Shown here piece after piece: positions 14,161 through 27,100 of a stretch of 64,000 bases of DNA; the first letter of the stretch is position 1, and every line of letters starts with the position of its first letter. This DNA comes from Strix aluco (taxonomy: Eukaryota; Chordata; Aves; Strigiformes; Strigidae). The translations under genes were made by a program, and so were the position numbers. The notes under the pieces were generated by a model that had not been told where the DNA came from, made no database searches, and saw nothing but the letters and a program-made list of their open reading frames with translations. The DNA lies in contig NC_133931.1 of assembly GCF_031877795.1 (NCBI RefSeq), positions 136,190,621 through 136,254,620 of the forward strand, written 5' to 3'.

Positions 14161-17100
14161 ACAGACATGTAAAAAAAGCTGCTTCCACCACTATTTGATA
14201 CTAAAATTGACATTAAATGGAAAAATCTGAGATTACTTTTAAGGAAATATTTTTATAAATCTATACCACTGTTTCGGTATGGTTAAAAAAAACTGTACAA
14301 AATTAACCATCAGAAGACCTAGCAGTATCAAATACCTCACCAACATTTTTTGGATTGCTTTTCCCATTTCAGATTTATTTACTTCTCTGGGGATCAAAAA
14401 CAAACCAAACCAACCAATCCACCCTACTTTGCAAGTAGAAGTCCTTGGCTACCTTACAATAGCAGAGTAGAAAGATGAAATAATTTATCCACCAGGATCA
14501 AGAAACATAGGGAATTGTGAGAGGAGGGCCATCCCAAAGAACAGAAGATTTCAAATTAATACACCTAGCAAAAGGAGATATGACGAGTGGTTACAAGAAA
14601 CCCTTCTGAAAACAATATAATGCATACCTTCTCGCAGAACCTAATTCTCTCACAGAACACGAGCAAAAATTAGAAACACAATGGAAATTATTGCATAGCA
14701 TACTTCAGAGGTAATGGATGGAATACTTAACCCTGTTTCTGGGTAACTGACCAAACAGACTTTAATTTGATGTCACTTCCAGTCCAACATTTTTTCTTTT
14801 TTTGACAGAGTGGTTCTAATAAGGAAAACCAAAGCTAGAAAAATCACACTTTAAAAAGTACTAGGTTTTAAACTTTGAAAAATCCTATTTAAAAGGGGCT
14901 TTAATATCAGATATGAAATTGATGAAGAATATTTGTTTTAATGAGCTCTCAAAGTCATTACAAAGACAATGAGTGCATGCAATTTTTGAAAAACAAGAAG
15001 TAAAAGGTTTCAACAGCACTACTATAAAGCTGAGAAGTTAATAGTTATGATGTCAGAAATGTTGACATCGTCACAGTTAAATCAGAAAGCAACATATATC
15101 TGAACAAAGAAGATCTGTTTGGAATATGCGTGTTCTAGGCAACAGCGAAGAGGTAATAGTGAAAACTAAATTGAGATCCAGCACACAAAAATTATATGCA
15201 TCACAATGAACTGCATGGACACAACCTAGCTGAATGACCTCAAAATCTGTGCTGGATTTTTGCCACCAAATATAAAGGGAATTCACTGTAGTATACATAT
15301 ATTTTAAGATAATATTGTAAACCAATCTTTGGCATTTGTTGTATCTACTTCAACTAATTTTATGCACAAGGCAGGTATTTTTCACCAAATCATTGCTTGA
15401 TTAAAAAATGATAGTAAAAAGTGGAAAAAGTTTTCTAAGGAAATTATTTTTAATTTGATAAATATCAAAGAAAAGTATTTTTACATATTTTAGTAGTGTT
15501 AAGGCTTATTCCTTTCCAAACAAATTCAAAACAGCAATAAGAGGAGAAGTAGCACTAGTCTGCTCTGCCCAGATTGGCACCAGACGAGAAGAGCAAGAAA
15601 GACTATAGATGGCAAACCTGTAAGGATCAGAGAACTGACTAATTGAATGTAGCAAACATAGTGGTCAAGATATGCAGAGATCTTACATTCATGAAAAAGA
15701 ATACATCTGGAAGTAAATTCTCTAAATCTACCTACTCGCATCAGATGATGTATTTAAATAGAAGCAGAGTTTAGGAGCAGTATTCCACATTACCCACAAT
15801 GTAACTGAAAAGCCTGTTATTTGCAGCAACGATGGACAGTTTCTTTCTAAGGAATGCATGTTTGACTGCTGTTTTTCCCCACACTGTTGTTGCATAAAGG
15901 TCACAACTGTATAAAATACACAGGAGTGGGATCATGATCCCACGCCAAGTCAGCCAAAATCAATTCTGTTCCCAGCTTTGTGAATGATTTCCAACTTGAG
16001 TAACAAAATTATTATTTTTCTTTTGCTCATCTCTACAATACTTACCTACTTCACCAGGTTGTTGTGGGAACTAATGATGGATATGTTAATATTTAGGAAG
16101 CATCATAAGCTTCATCCATTCCTACAAAAATCTGTTCTACAGTAGCTTGACTAAGTTTCTCAGGACAACGATTATCTATCCTTTTTTATTTGTTTGTACA
16201 GTTCCCAGAACAATAGGGTCTTAATCCTTGACTTGGACAGCTAGGCACCATTGAAACATAAATAATCAGCAAACAATATGAGTTGAGAGGTTTAGTGGAG
16301 TGTTATCCTTCCCAGAGCTCCAAGGCACAGAGCATTTAAATGACCAGAATTTAGCCAATGCAAAGGGAACTGGGGACAAGGAACCATAGACTTGGTTCCT
16401 TGCTAACAACTTTGGTGGCTTGTTCTTGAAAGAAGGCATACAAAAAAGAAAACTGATGGAATGCATATGTGAGAAGAGAACACTATTCAGAGGAGCACAG
16501 GGACTGCAAATATAGTTGCCTTCTGAGCAAGACATTTAGGGCAAAAGCTTTTTATGTATTTGCCAGCTCTACTGTATCTGCAAACTAAGAGCAAACACAG
16601 TAGGAAAAAATAGGGGTTGGTTTGGGGGTTTTTTTAAAGAAACAACACATAAACATGCAATTTGCCAAAAGAGATACACATCAAGAAAGAAACAGTTGTA
16701 TAACCAACAGTAGCTGTTGTCTCTTGAGATGTGTTCTAGGCACATATATGCTGCCTTTATCATGAGTATGCCCACTACATTCAAGCTAGAGTCTCACTTA
16801 TAAGTATCAGCTGTGTGTTATATACACCAAGAACATCCCCCTGCTTCCCATCAGAAGTAAAAAAGTTGGAGCTAGTCCAATCACTTGAGTAGCTCTTCAT
16901 CTTGGACAGACCTTCATCTTCAGTATCTAAGGATATCTTCAAGTATCATGTATAAAGGGTATGACATGGAATTTGTGCCAACATTTTTAAGTAAAACAAT
17001 TACTGAACAATTAAGCAACTGTTTCTTCTTCATTGCCTGTCCACGCATTTGTTCTGTTGTTGGTGACTTCTAAGCTATGCACTCTCTGAAGGTGGGTATC

Positions 17101-17981
17101 AGTAATTTGGGCTTGTTTACTCTAGAAATGAAAGGCTGATGGGAAGCGTGACTGTCAGCATTACTGGAGTGAAAAATAATTCCTTCCAAATGACAAAAGA
17201 AATGCTCTGCTTCCAGTCAGTCTGGAAGATACCTAGAGGACAGGCAATTTCCACAAGGTGATGAATGAAAAGGAAGTAGAATGCTGAGACGAACGCTTGG
17301 AGTGTTTCCAGTAAACTGTGAATGCAGGGTGGGGCAGTCTTCAAGAGAGATAAAGGCAAAAGAGTCAAGGTTTAATACACTACCCACAATTTTTATTTTC
17401 TTAAATAAAAATGTTAAAGCAATATATTAGCAAAAAAAGGGAAAATTACAACAGAGACTAAGTAAATATTATTTTCAGCCAGTAATCAAAGTACGTGTAA
17501 TACACATGCAACATGAAACAAATTGAACACTTTTTACCTAGATGTATCAAGTTAGTATTATCAGAACGTTTCACAACAGCCTGTATCCCATCCTGTTATT
17601 ATATAATGTCGTTATTACACTGTACATCCAACACTCTGATACTCTCAGTCAACAATACGTAATACATACCTAACTTTAAACACATTAATCCACTCATTTA
17701 AGTAATCTATTTAATGTGCAATAAAATTAAAGCACATCTGTCTTTCCAATAGTTTAGACTCCTCACCCCATCTTGTATTTGGCAGTTTGATAATTGAAAA
17801 ACTTGAATAGATTAGAATGATAAAGCATTTTCATCGAAAGACTACAGAGAAGTAATACGCACACAGTTTGATGTGATCTGAAATAGATGCTGAATATTTT
17901 TGAAAGAAAAGACATAAAGGTGTTGGAGTTTTTTTAACTAAAGTAAATGGAAAAAAGTCTTGGAAAGTCTCAAAGTCTTAC

Positions 17982-18131
17982 CTGTTGGTATGCTTCATAG
18001 ATTATATCAAATAAGAAAGCCTGAGGCATTTCACTCGCTCTGTACCTGGCACGTTCCAATGAGTGGTCTAAACAGCCATCTGCAGCAGAGGCAATAACAG
18101 TAGAAACTAGAGGACGAATTGCTCCTGCAGC
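17982..18131 (-). CDS. CRPPA: CRPPA (ISPD) coding exon 3
   Basis: This exon is exactly 50 codons (residues 150-199), with an acceptor reading TTGTTCCACAG and a donor CAG followed by GTAAGA; both edges are phase 0. The translation starts [12 protein letters not shown] and contains [15 protein letters not shown] at residues 183-197, matching the RPL and TPQ-type segments of IspD-family cytidylyltransferases and the human CRPPA protein closely. It was found by looking for the continuation of exon 2, since its open frame is too short to stand out by length. The next exon should start with the Cys-Ser-Asp region of the human protein; I did not find it between 1 and 17981, so exons 4 onward, including the C-terminal domain, probably lie left of this window. 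Confidence 0.95.
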
Positions 18132-21100
18132 CTGTGGAACAAAACACAAAGAGAGGCCTCAATGTTACTAATTAATGTATATCATATAGTTGCAGTCAAA
18201 AAAAATTAAGAGCGTTAAAATGCATTTTCTACTTATCTTTTATATATCTCATAATGCATAAGTCATATTACTTAATCTGTATGAGACTTTTATCATTAAT
18301 ACAGCAACAGAAGACTGTAGGAGTACACACTGAGGGCCAATTACAAAAAAATCTTAAGTCCTTTACAAACATCTACTGCAAATACATGTACAGATCCAAG
18401 ATGCTCGCTTTTTAGACTTTCTTCTACATAATATTAAGTGGTTTCTGTGAGGACAGTTCTAGGCCTATTCATATATCAAACAGCAGGAGACACAACTGAG
18501 AAGTCTTGATAATCCACCTATTGCTTTCACAGAATTCAATTTGGCTAAACTGCTCAGAAATCAGCAACAAGAAAAGTTCCAGAAAAGTGAGCTTGTTCCT
18601 CTATGTTGAATTCACCTTGTGAAATACTGAGCAACAACACTTACTGGTGAAATCACTGGGAACACAGTATATACATCGGAAAGTATTTAATATCCAGCAG
18701 CACTGTGCCCCAGGACAGATACTTAAATGCTTATATTTCAGTTTTGGTTTTGCTTAGATTTGAAACCAATTAAACATGTATCTTTTATCTTTTCATCAAT
18801 ATATGGTATTATAATATATGGCATCTCAAACAGAACTCTCCTAGCTGGTTTTAGTCATTTTGATACAAGAAAGTTACCCCCACTTCATCAGTCACTTATG
18901 TTCACATGAACTTTAAAGTTCACATGAACTTTATATGAAGCTGAAGGCAACTGGAACAAGAGTTGTTCATACAAAAATGAAGTAAAAGATGCAATGGCAG
19001 AACATTGCTTACCAAGTCACAGGGCAAAAAGCATGTTCTCTAACAATGCTAACTATGAATGGCGTCCTTACACTATACTGTTTATCTATTTTTAAAGAAT
19101 AATAAAAAAGAATAACTGATGCTGTTTCAAAACATTTTGAATTATCCAGCATCTTAAATCAGTATACCTAGAAAACCACTCCCAGTGGTGAACTCTGACC
19201 CTTTTCAGCCACAGAAGATCTCCTGAGGTCTAGTGAGCTTTGACACAGAAAAAAAATGGGTGTCTCATTGCATAAATGAGAGCACTGTTGTTGTTGATTT
19301 CATTTATCTTCTGTTAGCAAATCCTACCCTCATACATACGAGCCCTGCCCATTCTTACAAGATTTCTGATCTCAGATAAGCATACAGTGGCAGAATGAGA
19401 TGCCAAAAGTGAGCCCAAGGTTTTTTTTCCTCTTAGAAGAGAAAGAACTAGTTGTCTTCCCTTCCCCTTTTACACTACTGAACAATAAAACAAAGAATGC
19501 AGTCAGCGTGTTGAGCGCTTTATGAGCTCTAAAATACAGCTTCTTAGTTCATTCTTTTACAGAATGAGGACAGAGATGTGAACCAATTTCTCATGCCCAA
19601 AGAGTTCTGATATGCATGAGCTACTGGGGCAGGGAGAAGGGAGAGAAAAGATTCAAAAGATTCATATGACAAGAGAAATATCTGAACCACTTTCTCAAAA
19701 TCTGAAAAGCACTTTTTCTTTCTAATACATGGGAAGAGATATCTATATAAAACACTACATGGAGCAAAACACTACAATCCAAAGGCAAAACCTGGTACAG
19801 AAAGATAACCGAGAACTATGAAATTACAGAAGTGTGTGTAAAGGATCTTGAGAGGTGATCTATCTAGTCCATCTTTCTGTCCTAGGCAGGATCAATTTTA
19901 CTTCTGTAACAGAAAAGACAAACTGACAAAACAAAACACTATAAACTTAGTAATACATCGATGTATTAAATGAGGAGTAAATTTAACAGATATACTTTGA
20001 GGAAAAGCTGTGCATAAGAAGCAGAGAGACTAAATTATCTGCAACTTGTCCCCTCTCTATTCCCTACGATTCCAGGATTACTACTTCTATATCCCGGCTG
20101 CTGGGCATTTGGACTATGCTGTTTTGTTCCGCCGTCATATTTTAATTGGTCACATACACACACAAAAAAACTATATAAAATTAGAAGGTCATGGGAAGAG
20201 ACAGAGCAGCATGCTAGCCACAGCTTTTCTGTAATTAGTTAAGTCTGTTTGAACTTTTTTTTTCTGAAACAGTTACCATTCCAGAAAACCAGTTAGCAAA
20301 AGAGGATTTCTTAGGCTGATCCAATATTTTATTACAGTTTTTAACAATCATGTCATGTTACATTTTGAGCATAAAACAGGCCAAGAGAGTACAATGTGAC
20401 TTGCGTAACCAAATCTCGCAAGTGAAACACGCACTGAGGAACCAAAAACCAAACTGCAATTCTAAATAAAATTGAAATACTCAAAATCATATTCTTAAAA
20501 GAGCTCTGAAACACATTGTTTTCTTGACATCTGGTTTATTGCACAATAAAAATTCATTAATGTCTGTATCTTTGTGACAATACTGAACCACATCTCGTGC
20601 TCTGCTGAGGCTTTGCTCGTCCAGAAGAATCAGGAAGATCTGATTTCTAATAAATTCAAACATGGCATTTTTTAAAACCCCCAATCAACTTCTCAAATAA
20701 TTGAACGCTTCATGGCACCTAAAATTTAACAAATGGCATTTTTCAAATGACAGTTTTGCTTTACATTGCCCCAGAACTGAGTCGAGTGGCAGGCTGAGAG
20801 TTTCTTACCTGTCTTCCCTCCATTTCAATGAGAAATCGCAAGTTGGGCACAATAAGATTTCTTCTGCAGCAAGTCCGCTCAAACTATACCTAACACTGAC
20901 TGAAAACATGAAGTTTAATACAAAGAATAAGATTTATGGCTGACTTCTGATCATACAAGTGAGAGAAATTCTATGTATGCAGTAACAGGATAACTAGCAG
21001 TCACTTGATTAAAAAAACCCCCAGCTTTTATTCCAAAAAAGGACAACTCTGACCATGACTACTCTATGCTCTAAAAACAGGATGCAGAGCTCTAGTACTT

Positions 21101-24100
21101 ACTAAAGCCAGGAAGTTTCTACTGCATAGAAAACTTTCATATGATGAGCAGCTGCGGTACAAAAGCTGTGAATCCATAAGCTAGAGCATACTTGCTGAGG
21201 TGCAGCACTGAGTTGAAAACTTAAAATCCTGAGACAAGATACAGAAACTGGTTGGTTGTTTTCCTCAGTACCGACTCACCTTTCTGCAGGACCTTTCTCT
21301 GTCTCAGCACACACACATACGGGCTCCCTCAATGATGTGACCCAACACAGGGCTGAGTTTACCACCCCAGTGACACAAGACCTACATTAGTTCCTAAGGC
21401 CACTTTCACACTGGGTGAAACTGGGATCAAGCAAACGAAAACATTGGCCTGTGTATGCCCTGCACTGTTTTCATATGGGACAAGAGAGCTGAGTCCCTAA
21501 CACAGGAAACCTTGCATCTGCAGTACTTCTGGTGGCATTCTCTAGCTGGCCTATGCCAACACAGCTGCCAAACACAAGCTGGCTTACACAGACCTCACCA
21601 CACATGCTTCTGGTTCAAAAGTTGGCTCATGAGTATCTTCATTCATGGTGTAAACAAAATATTTGGCATGTAAAAGCAGAAGAATTGAGCTATGATTTTT
21701 GTTCTCATATACAGGCCAAAGAGGGGCACAGTTTAAGATGTATGGCTCATTCTGTGGCATTTTCTTTGGTTAGTGCAAGCGTCCTCCCTAGTCAGCACAA
21801 AGCCTTTTCTAAATTCCCCTCCAATCAGTCTTGCAATGAACTGAATGGGGAATTTAGGTACTTAAGACAGGGCTTTAGACTACATTTTTTAGTTCAGAAA
21901 CTTAAAACATTAGGGCACAGTTGGGCCAATAAAACAATAAGGTACTACTGTATCTAAAGGGGCTTTTGCCCCGATGGCTGTGGGCTGTAAAGTGAAGAAC
22001 ACCATCTTCCAGCTAGTTTACATATGTTCAGTTACATCAAATATTTTATTTTTTGCAAGGAATTTCCATGTTGTTTTTCTGGTTATAAATCAGTGACAAA
22101 GATCTATTTCTATATTAGTAAAGAGAGGATATACTGAGTCTCAGGTATCTGAATTTTATTTGTTATAATCTGAGAAGCTTTGACTTGCTATTTATGTCAG
22201 GAATGTATAGGTATTTGGCCCAGCTCTCAGGCAAGAGGTTCAGACATGAATTTAAAAAAATGAATAAAACAAAGAAAATCTGTCCTCATTTAAAATTATA
22301 AGTACTTGTTAATGTCACTATAGTTTTACAGATCTTTTTTACACTTTGAATTAGCCTACCACAAAATACAAATCCTGTGAGTCTAAAGCAAGTGCCTGGG
22401 TCTTATACTAACATTTCCCTACCCAGAGTACTCATCTTCCAATTTCTAATCATTTTGACCCAGATCTCAAGTAGATTTGCTTTCAAAATTATACACAAAA
22501 AGCGTAACACACTTTTCCTGCATGTGAAGTAGATAGATGATGGATAGTTAAACTGAATTTCTTTAAATGTCCACTTTACAGCCTTCAAGCTACTCTACCT
22601 CAGAGACAGTCAAGCACTAGTTTTGGTGAACCTGGCATGCCCAGGAAATGCATACATTTCTTTCCCCCGTTTTTGCACATTTTGATAAATATATCAGTTA
22701 AAGTATCAAAATATCTGTGGGCAAGCTCTTAAAATGTTTCAATGTCTGTTATGCTGTGAAGGAATAAGTTCTGCTAACTGGTTAGTTTTCTACTGCAGAC
22801 AAAATACTGGAACAAAAACCACAATTTTAATCGTAGTTTCCTTAAAATAATCCTAAAATGTCCTGAGAACACAGAATTCCATCAACTTCAGGGGAAGTGA
22901 CAGACTGGTATCTCAGAAGCAAGCTCACCCATCCATCTGCTGAAAACTGAACCAGCCTCTAGATGCTTTTAGAAACAACAAGTGTCTTTTATAACCTATT
23001 TTAAACAGCACAAATCAAAAACTTTTACAAGCAGGTTCTCATTTTTGTATTCAGACTTTTCCATAACTACCTAGAGCACAACATACATTCAAGATTTAAA
23101 GATTCGATGGTGACTGAAAAAAAGGTAGAATGAAGTGCACCATGCAGGTGAGTATAATAAGGTATCCCAAGTATTTTCAATAGATTCAAGGCATACTAAT
23201 CCACCTTTCCACTAAACAGTAACACTGTATCATTCTCATTTTATCATACTTTTATTCTGACTAGAAGTTTTTAGATGCCTACATTCAGAGAATACATAAC
23301 CAGGGTGTGTTTCATGGTCAGACAACACAGTCAGTTCAAGAAGAGTGAAGTCCAAGCAGTACTGATGACACCTGTTATTACAAAATGAAATATGAATATT
23401 TAGGCCACACAAGCCTACATACAACATAGCAACCTGGCTAACACAATGCATTACAGCTTATTTTTACTGAATATTCATAAAAACTGAAAATCCTCTTTTT
23501 ATTTAGAAAAAAAAAAAAAAAAAAGAGAGCCAGAATCCATTAACATTTCCAAAATAATTAGGGCCGGTGATGGAGCTTATATCACAATCAAGAAATTATC
23601 CAGGTTACAAACACCCACACACACAGTGCATTATTCGACTGAGACCAACACTTCACATCTAGAGTACTACCTAGCAAGAACAAATTATCCAAGAGCCAGA
23701 GCTCCAAAAGAGCATGAAAACCAACACACCCGCATCATTGATCTGGTCATTTTTGGTAGCCAGAGTTGAAATGGAACAATGTTAAATAGCTGCAAAGTTT
23801 AACAAGTTGAATGATATGGAGTAGGAAGGGAAAAAAAATTGCAGTGGCACAAAATCCTTAAAAAATTTACCACAGCTACAATTCCTTTTGTTTTTCAACA
23901 GTGTGGTAACAAGTTCAGACAATCACAGATCGTGCAGGCTGGCATACTAAAAAAAAAAAAAAGTATCCTATGTCTTTGGCACACCCCTGTCCTCAGTAGG
24001 CTCCAAGTACTAATGCAGACCCACAAAGGTCACTTACACAGCCAATTTGCAACCCTAAACTTCAAGTGAGTGGGAATCACAGCTTAAAACTTTACAGAGT

Positions 24101-27100
24101 CTAGTCCTAAATGAGCAGACTCTTACATTCCTCTAGCATGACTCCCTTCTACTTTTTAATTACACCAACAATACTTTTCTTCTCATTTCATAGCTTCTAT
24201 CTCACCTGAAATTCATTTTCCCTATGCTTTCTATCTTCTCAGCTTTTTAGTAGCATTAAGTAAATGTACATTTTATATTTCAGTCGCTCTAACTACATTA
24301 GATTCAATGTTTTAAAATTACTTAGGCATAGGCCTGATGTCAAACACATACAAGCATAGCTTATGAGTGCTATCTTTAAAAGAATGTCCCTATTTTCATG
24401 TTTTTACATGTCTTCTCACTATTCATATTTATTAATTTTAATTCTTTAACCAGAGTTGTTTTCAGCTCTGACAAGCAAAATAGTACTGAACAAAGGCTCC
24501 CAAATAATTTAGTCACCCTGTCCTAGAAAAAATAAACTTGTCTTGCATATATACACTGGAAATAGAGGTATACTAGAAGTATTTTTTCATCACTTCAAAG
24601 CAGCTGACTTCTTTGAAACTGTATGCTGAAGTTTGTGGGGCTAGTCACACTTAGCAGGACAAATACATCCATCTTGAAACTCCATTAAAGTAAATTTTGT
24701 AGAAGTGAATTTGGTAAATACACAAACAATTTCATCTTGCTTTTCCATGAAGACAAGGATTGCATTTGGACACTGTTCAACTACATAACAATAACAATCA
24801 ACGTTAATTTAGACAAGCTAGGTATCTAACAGTTTACAAATATGTCCTGGAATGTTTTTTATTAGGTGAAAGATTATTTATGTTACCAAACACTACCATC
24901 TCCTAAGGATTTCAATCTAAATTAGGTCTGGCGATGAACCAGCAAAAGCAGCTCAGAATAACTATGATTAATTTCTTCTCATTTTATTCCATCAAACTGT
25001 TTCCACATGTTACTACAGGGAAAGTATTCTTTTACACAGATCAAACTACTTGCCATGAAGGGCATTCACAGCCAACTACAGTATGAAAAAATACAGAAAT
25101 AAACACGGTATCCATGATGCATGAAACAGGTAGAAACATGCATTTCTATTCAGACATCTGCACTCAAACTAATTGTATCTATAGTAATCAACATGCTTCA
25201 GCCACACTCAGTAATTACCATTTAAGTTAGAAGAATTGTCTCTACTGAAAGATTTCTTATTTCAGATTTATCAAACAGTATCTTCAAAGCAAAATTCAAT
25301 AACTCAATTATAAGATTAAAATATTTCACATATTTAAGAGGATGTTCTTTTCAAATCTTTTATATTGTAAATCTGAAGGGGAGAATATCTAATAAAACAA
25401 AGTCATATAACTATCTTTGTAAAATAAAGCAATTAAAGAATTTCTTCCAAGGCACATTCAAAGAATCGCATTGAAATATCGCATAGTTTTTTCCTTATGT
25501 TTCTTTTTTTCTTTTCCTTTTCTGCATTTTGTATCCAGCTGTTGTCTAGGGCTACATTTTATCTTCTCTATAACCAAAAGTTGTAATCTATGAGAAGTTC
25601 TATGATTCCACTGCAGAGATAGAAGACAAGAGTATTTCCTCCTCCAACCCGTCAAAACAATTCTGTTTGGATGGAAAAGACTGGGACACAGATGAAGTAA
25701 TGACACCAACCATACGCTACCAGTCCTATACAGAAGTACAGTCAATAACTACAATTTGGTTATATGTGCAAAGTTTTCTAAACTTAGATGGAACACATGT
25801 TCAAGACCAAACTAGCCCAACTTCCAAACTGAACTGAGTCAAGCCTGAACATAGTCCACAGAGTTCATAACCTCATTCTGCACCCAGAACCCACCTACTT
25901 GCTGTACAGCAAGGTCAGACAGCAGTCTGGCTGCATGGGTTCAACTCAAACCTGCCACCATCTGCTCCCGTAACTTCTTCTGTTAATGTCATGTCCAAAA
26001 GACACCCCCCAAACCAGTACCTCAGCTGCACACTTCTCTTGAAGGACCAGATACAGCATGCAGTCAGGACCACAGGACAACCAGGATGACTCAGTAAAGG
26101 AATAGCAGACCACAATAAAGGTAGAGGTACTCTCATTATCATGCAGAAACAGAAATCTGAGTCCAGGGCATATCATACTTTCACCCACACTCACACCCAG
26201 GCTCTATCATGTAGCACAGATATTCTTTCTGTGGCAGTGCTGTGGTGGGGACAGGATTCCTTCTACCAGCAAACATGTGCAATCCGCAACCTGGGCTATG
26301 TATCCATTAGAGATTAAGGCTGAATAAAAAAGGTTACCTTCTTTCTGCCAGGTATCTGCCTTTTTTAAAACAATAGTACTAATTCTTAAATTACCTTATT
26401 TTTAATTTTGGAAAAAAAATCAAAATTCATAGTCATTATGGGCATACCATTTTTGATTCTCATCAGTGAGATACCCACTAAAATTTCTTCTGTGTAGGCG
26501 GTATCACCAATCACTCCAATTCCAGCTATCTTGACATATTTGTACTGGCAGCTTTTAATTGCCCAAGGACAGCACTGGTTGAAAAGTTAAACAAGCCCAG
26601 TGTAACACAGATATTAAACGCAATCATCAGACAGACAAAAAGAAGGTTAATTAGAACAGATGTAAGGAGTTTTGAACGCCGTGAAAAAAGGTTGTATGCT
26701 AAACTTCACCTAATTTCCTTAAAGTCTGTTTACCCAGCTGGCTAGGAGCAACAGTCAAACTCACTAAAGTTGGGCACATGTTAATCTTAAACCAACACCA
26801 GGAAGGAAGAAGTTATAATTGTGTTTATTCCTAGCTGCAAAAGAGGGGATGTTTAATCAGAAATTTAATATACACTTTGATCCAATGTTAATGAGCTGAC
26901 ACTATGTTGTACATTGAATTGACTTCAAAGACACAGGATGCCTTAAACAAATGTAATGTATATTTATGACACTGTTTAAGAAAAAGAAAACATTTCTTCT
27001 AATGAGGTCACCTTTATCAGAACATACTATCTGAGTAACTGGGGATAGTACATGTACATCAAGACACGTCAGTCCCAATTAGCTATAGCAAACTAAAGAT

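Larger units (their letters stand above)
1..17981 (-). other. CRPPA: CRPPA intron 3 (partial; runs off the left edge)
   Basis: The stretch is AT-rich intronic DNA. It holds three CR1 LINE fragments (3578-3615, 4743-4989, 12340-14160), a solo LTR inside the last, a run of 12 C at 10804-10815, short A-runs, and an AT-rich short repeat at 11511-11552. No exon with flanking splice sites and family similarity was seen. Many short open frames occur, none with recognisable content. Confidence 0.75.

Noticed and set aside
1-17981. Possible CRPPA exon 4.
   Set aside because: I looked for a minus-strand match to the next segment of the family with splice sites and found none; a short exon could be missed by eye.
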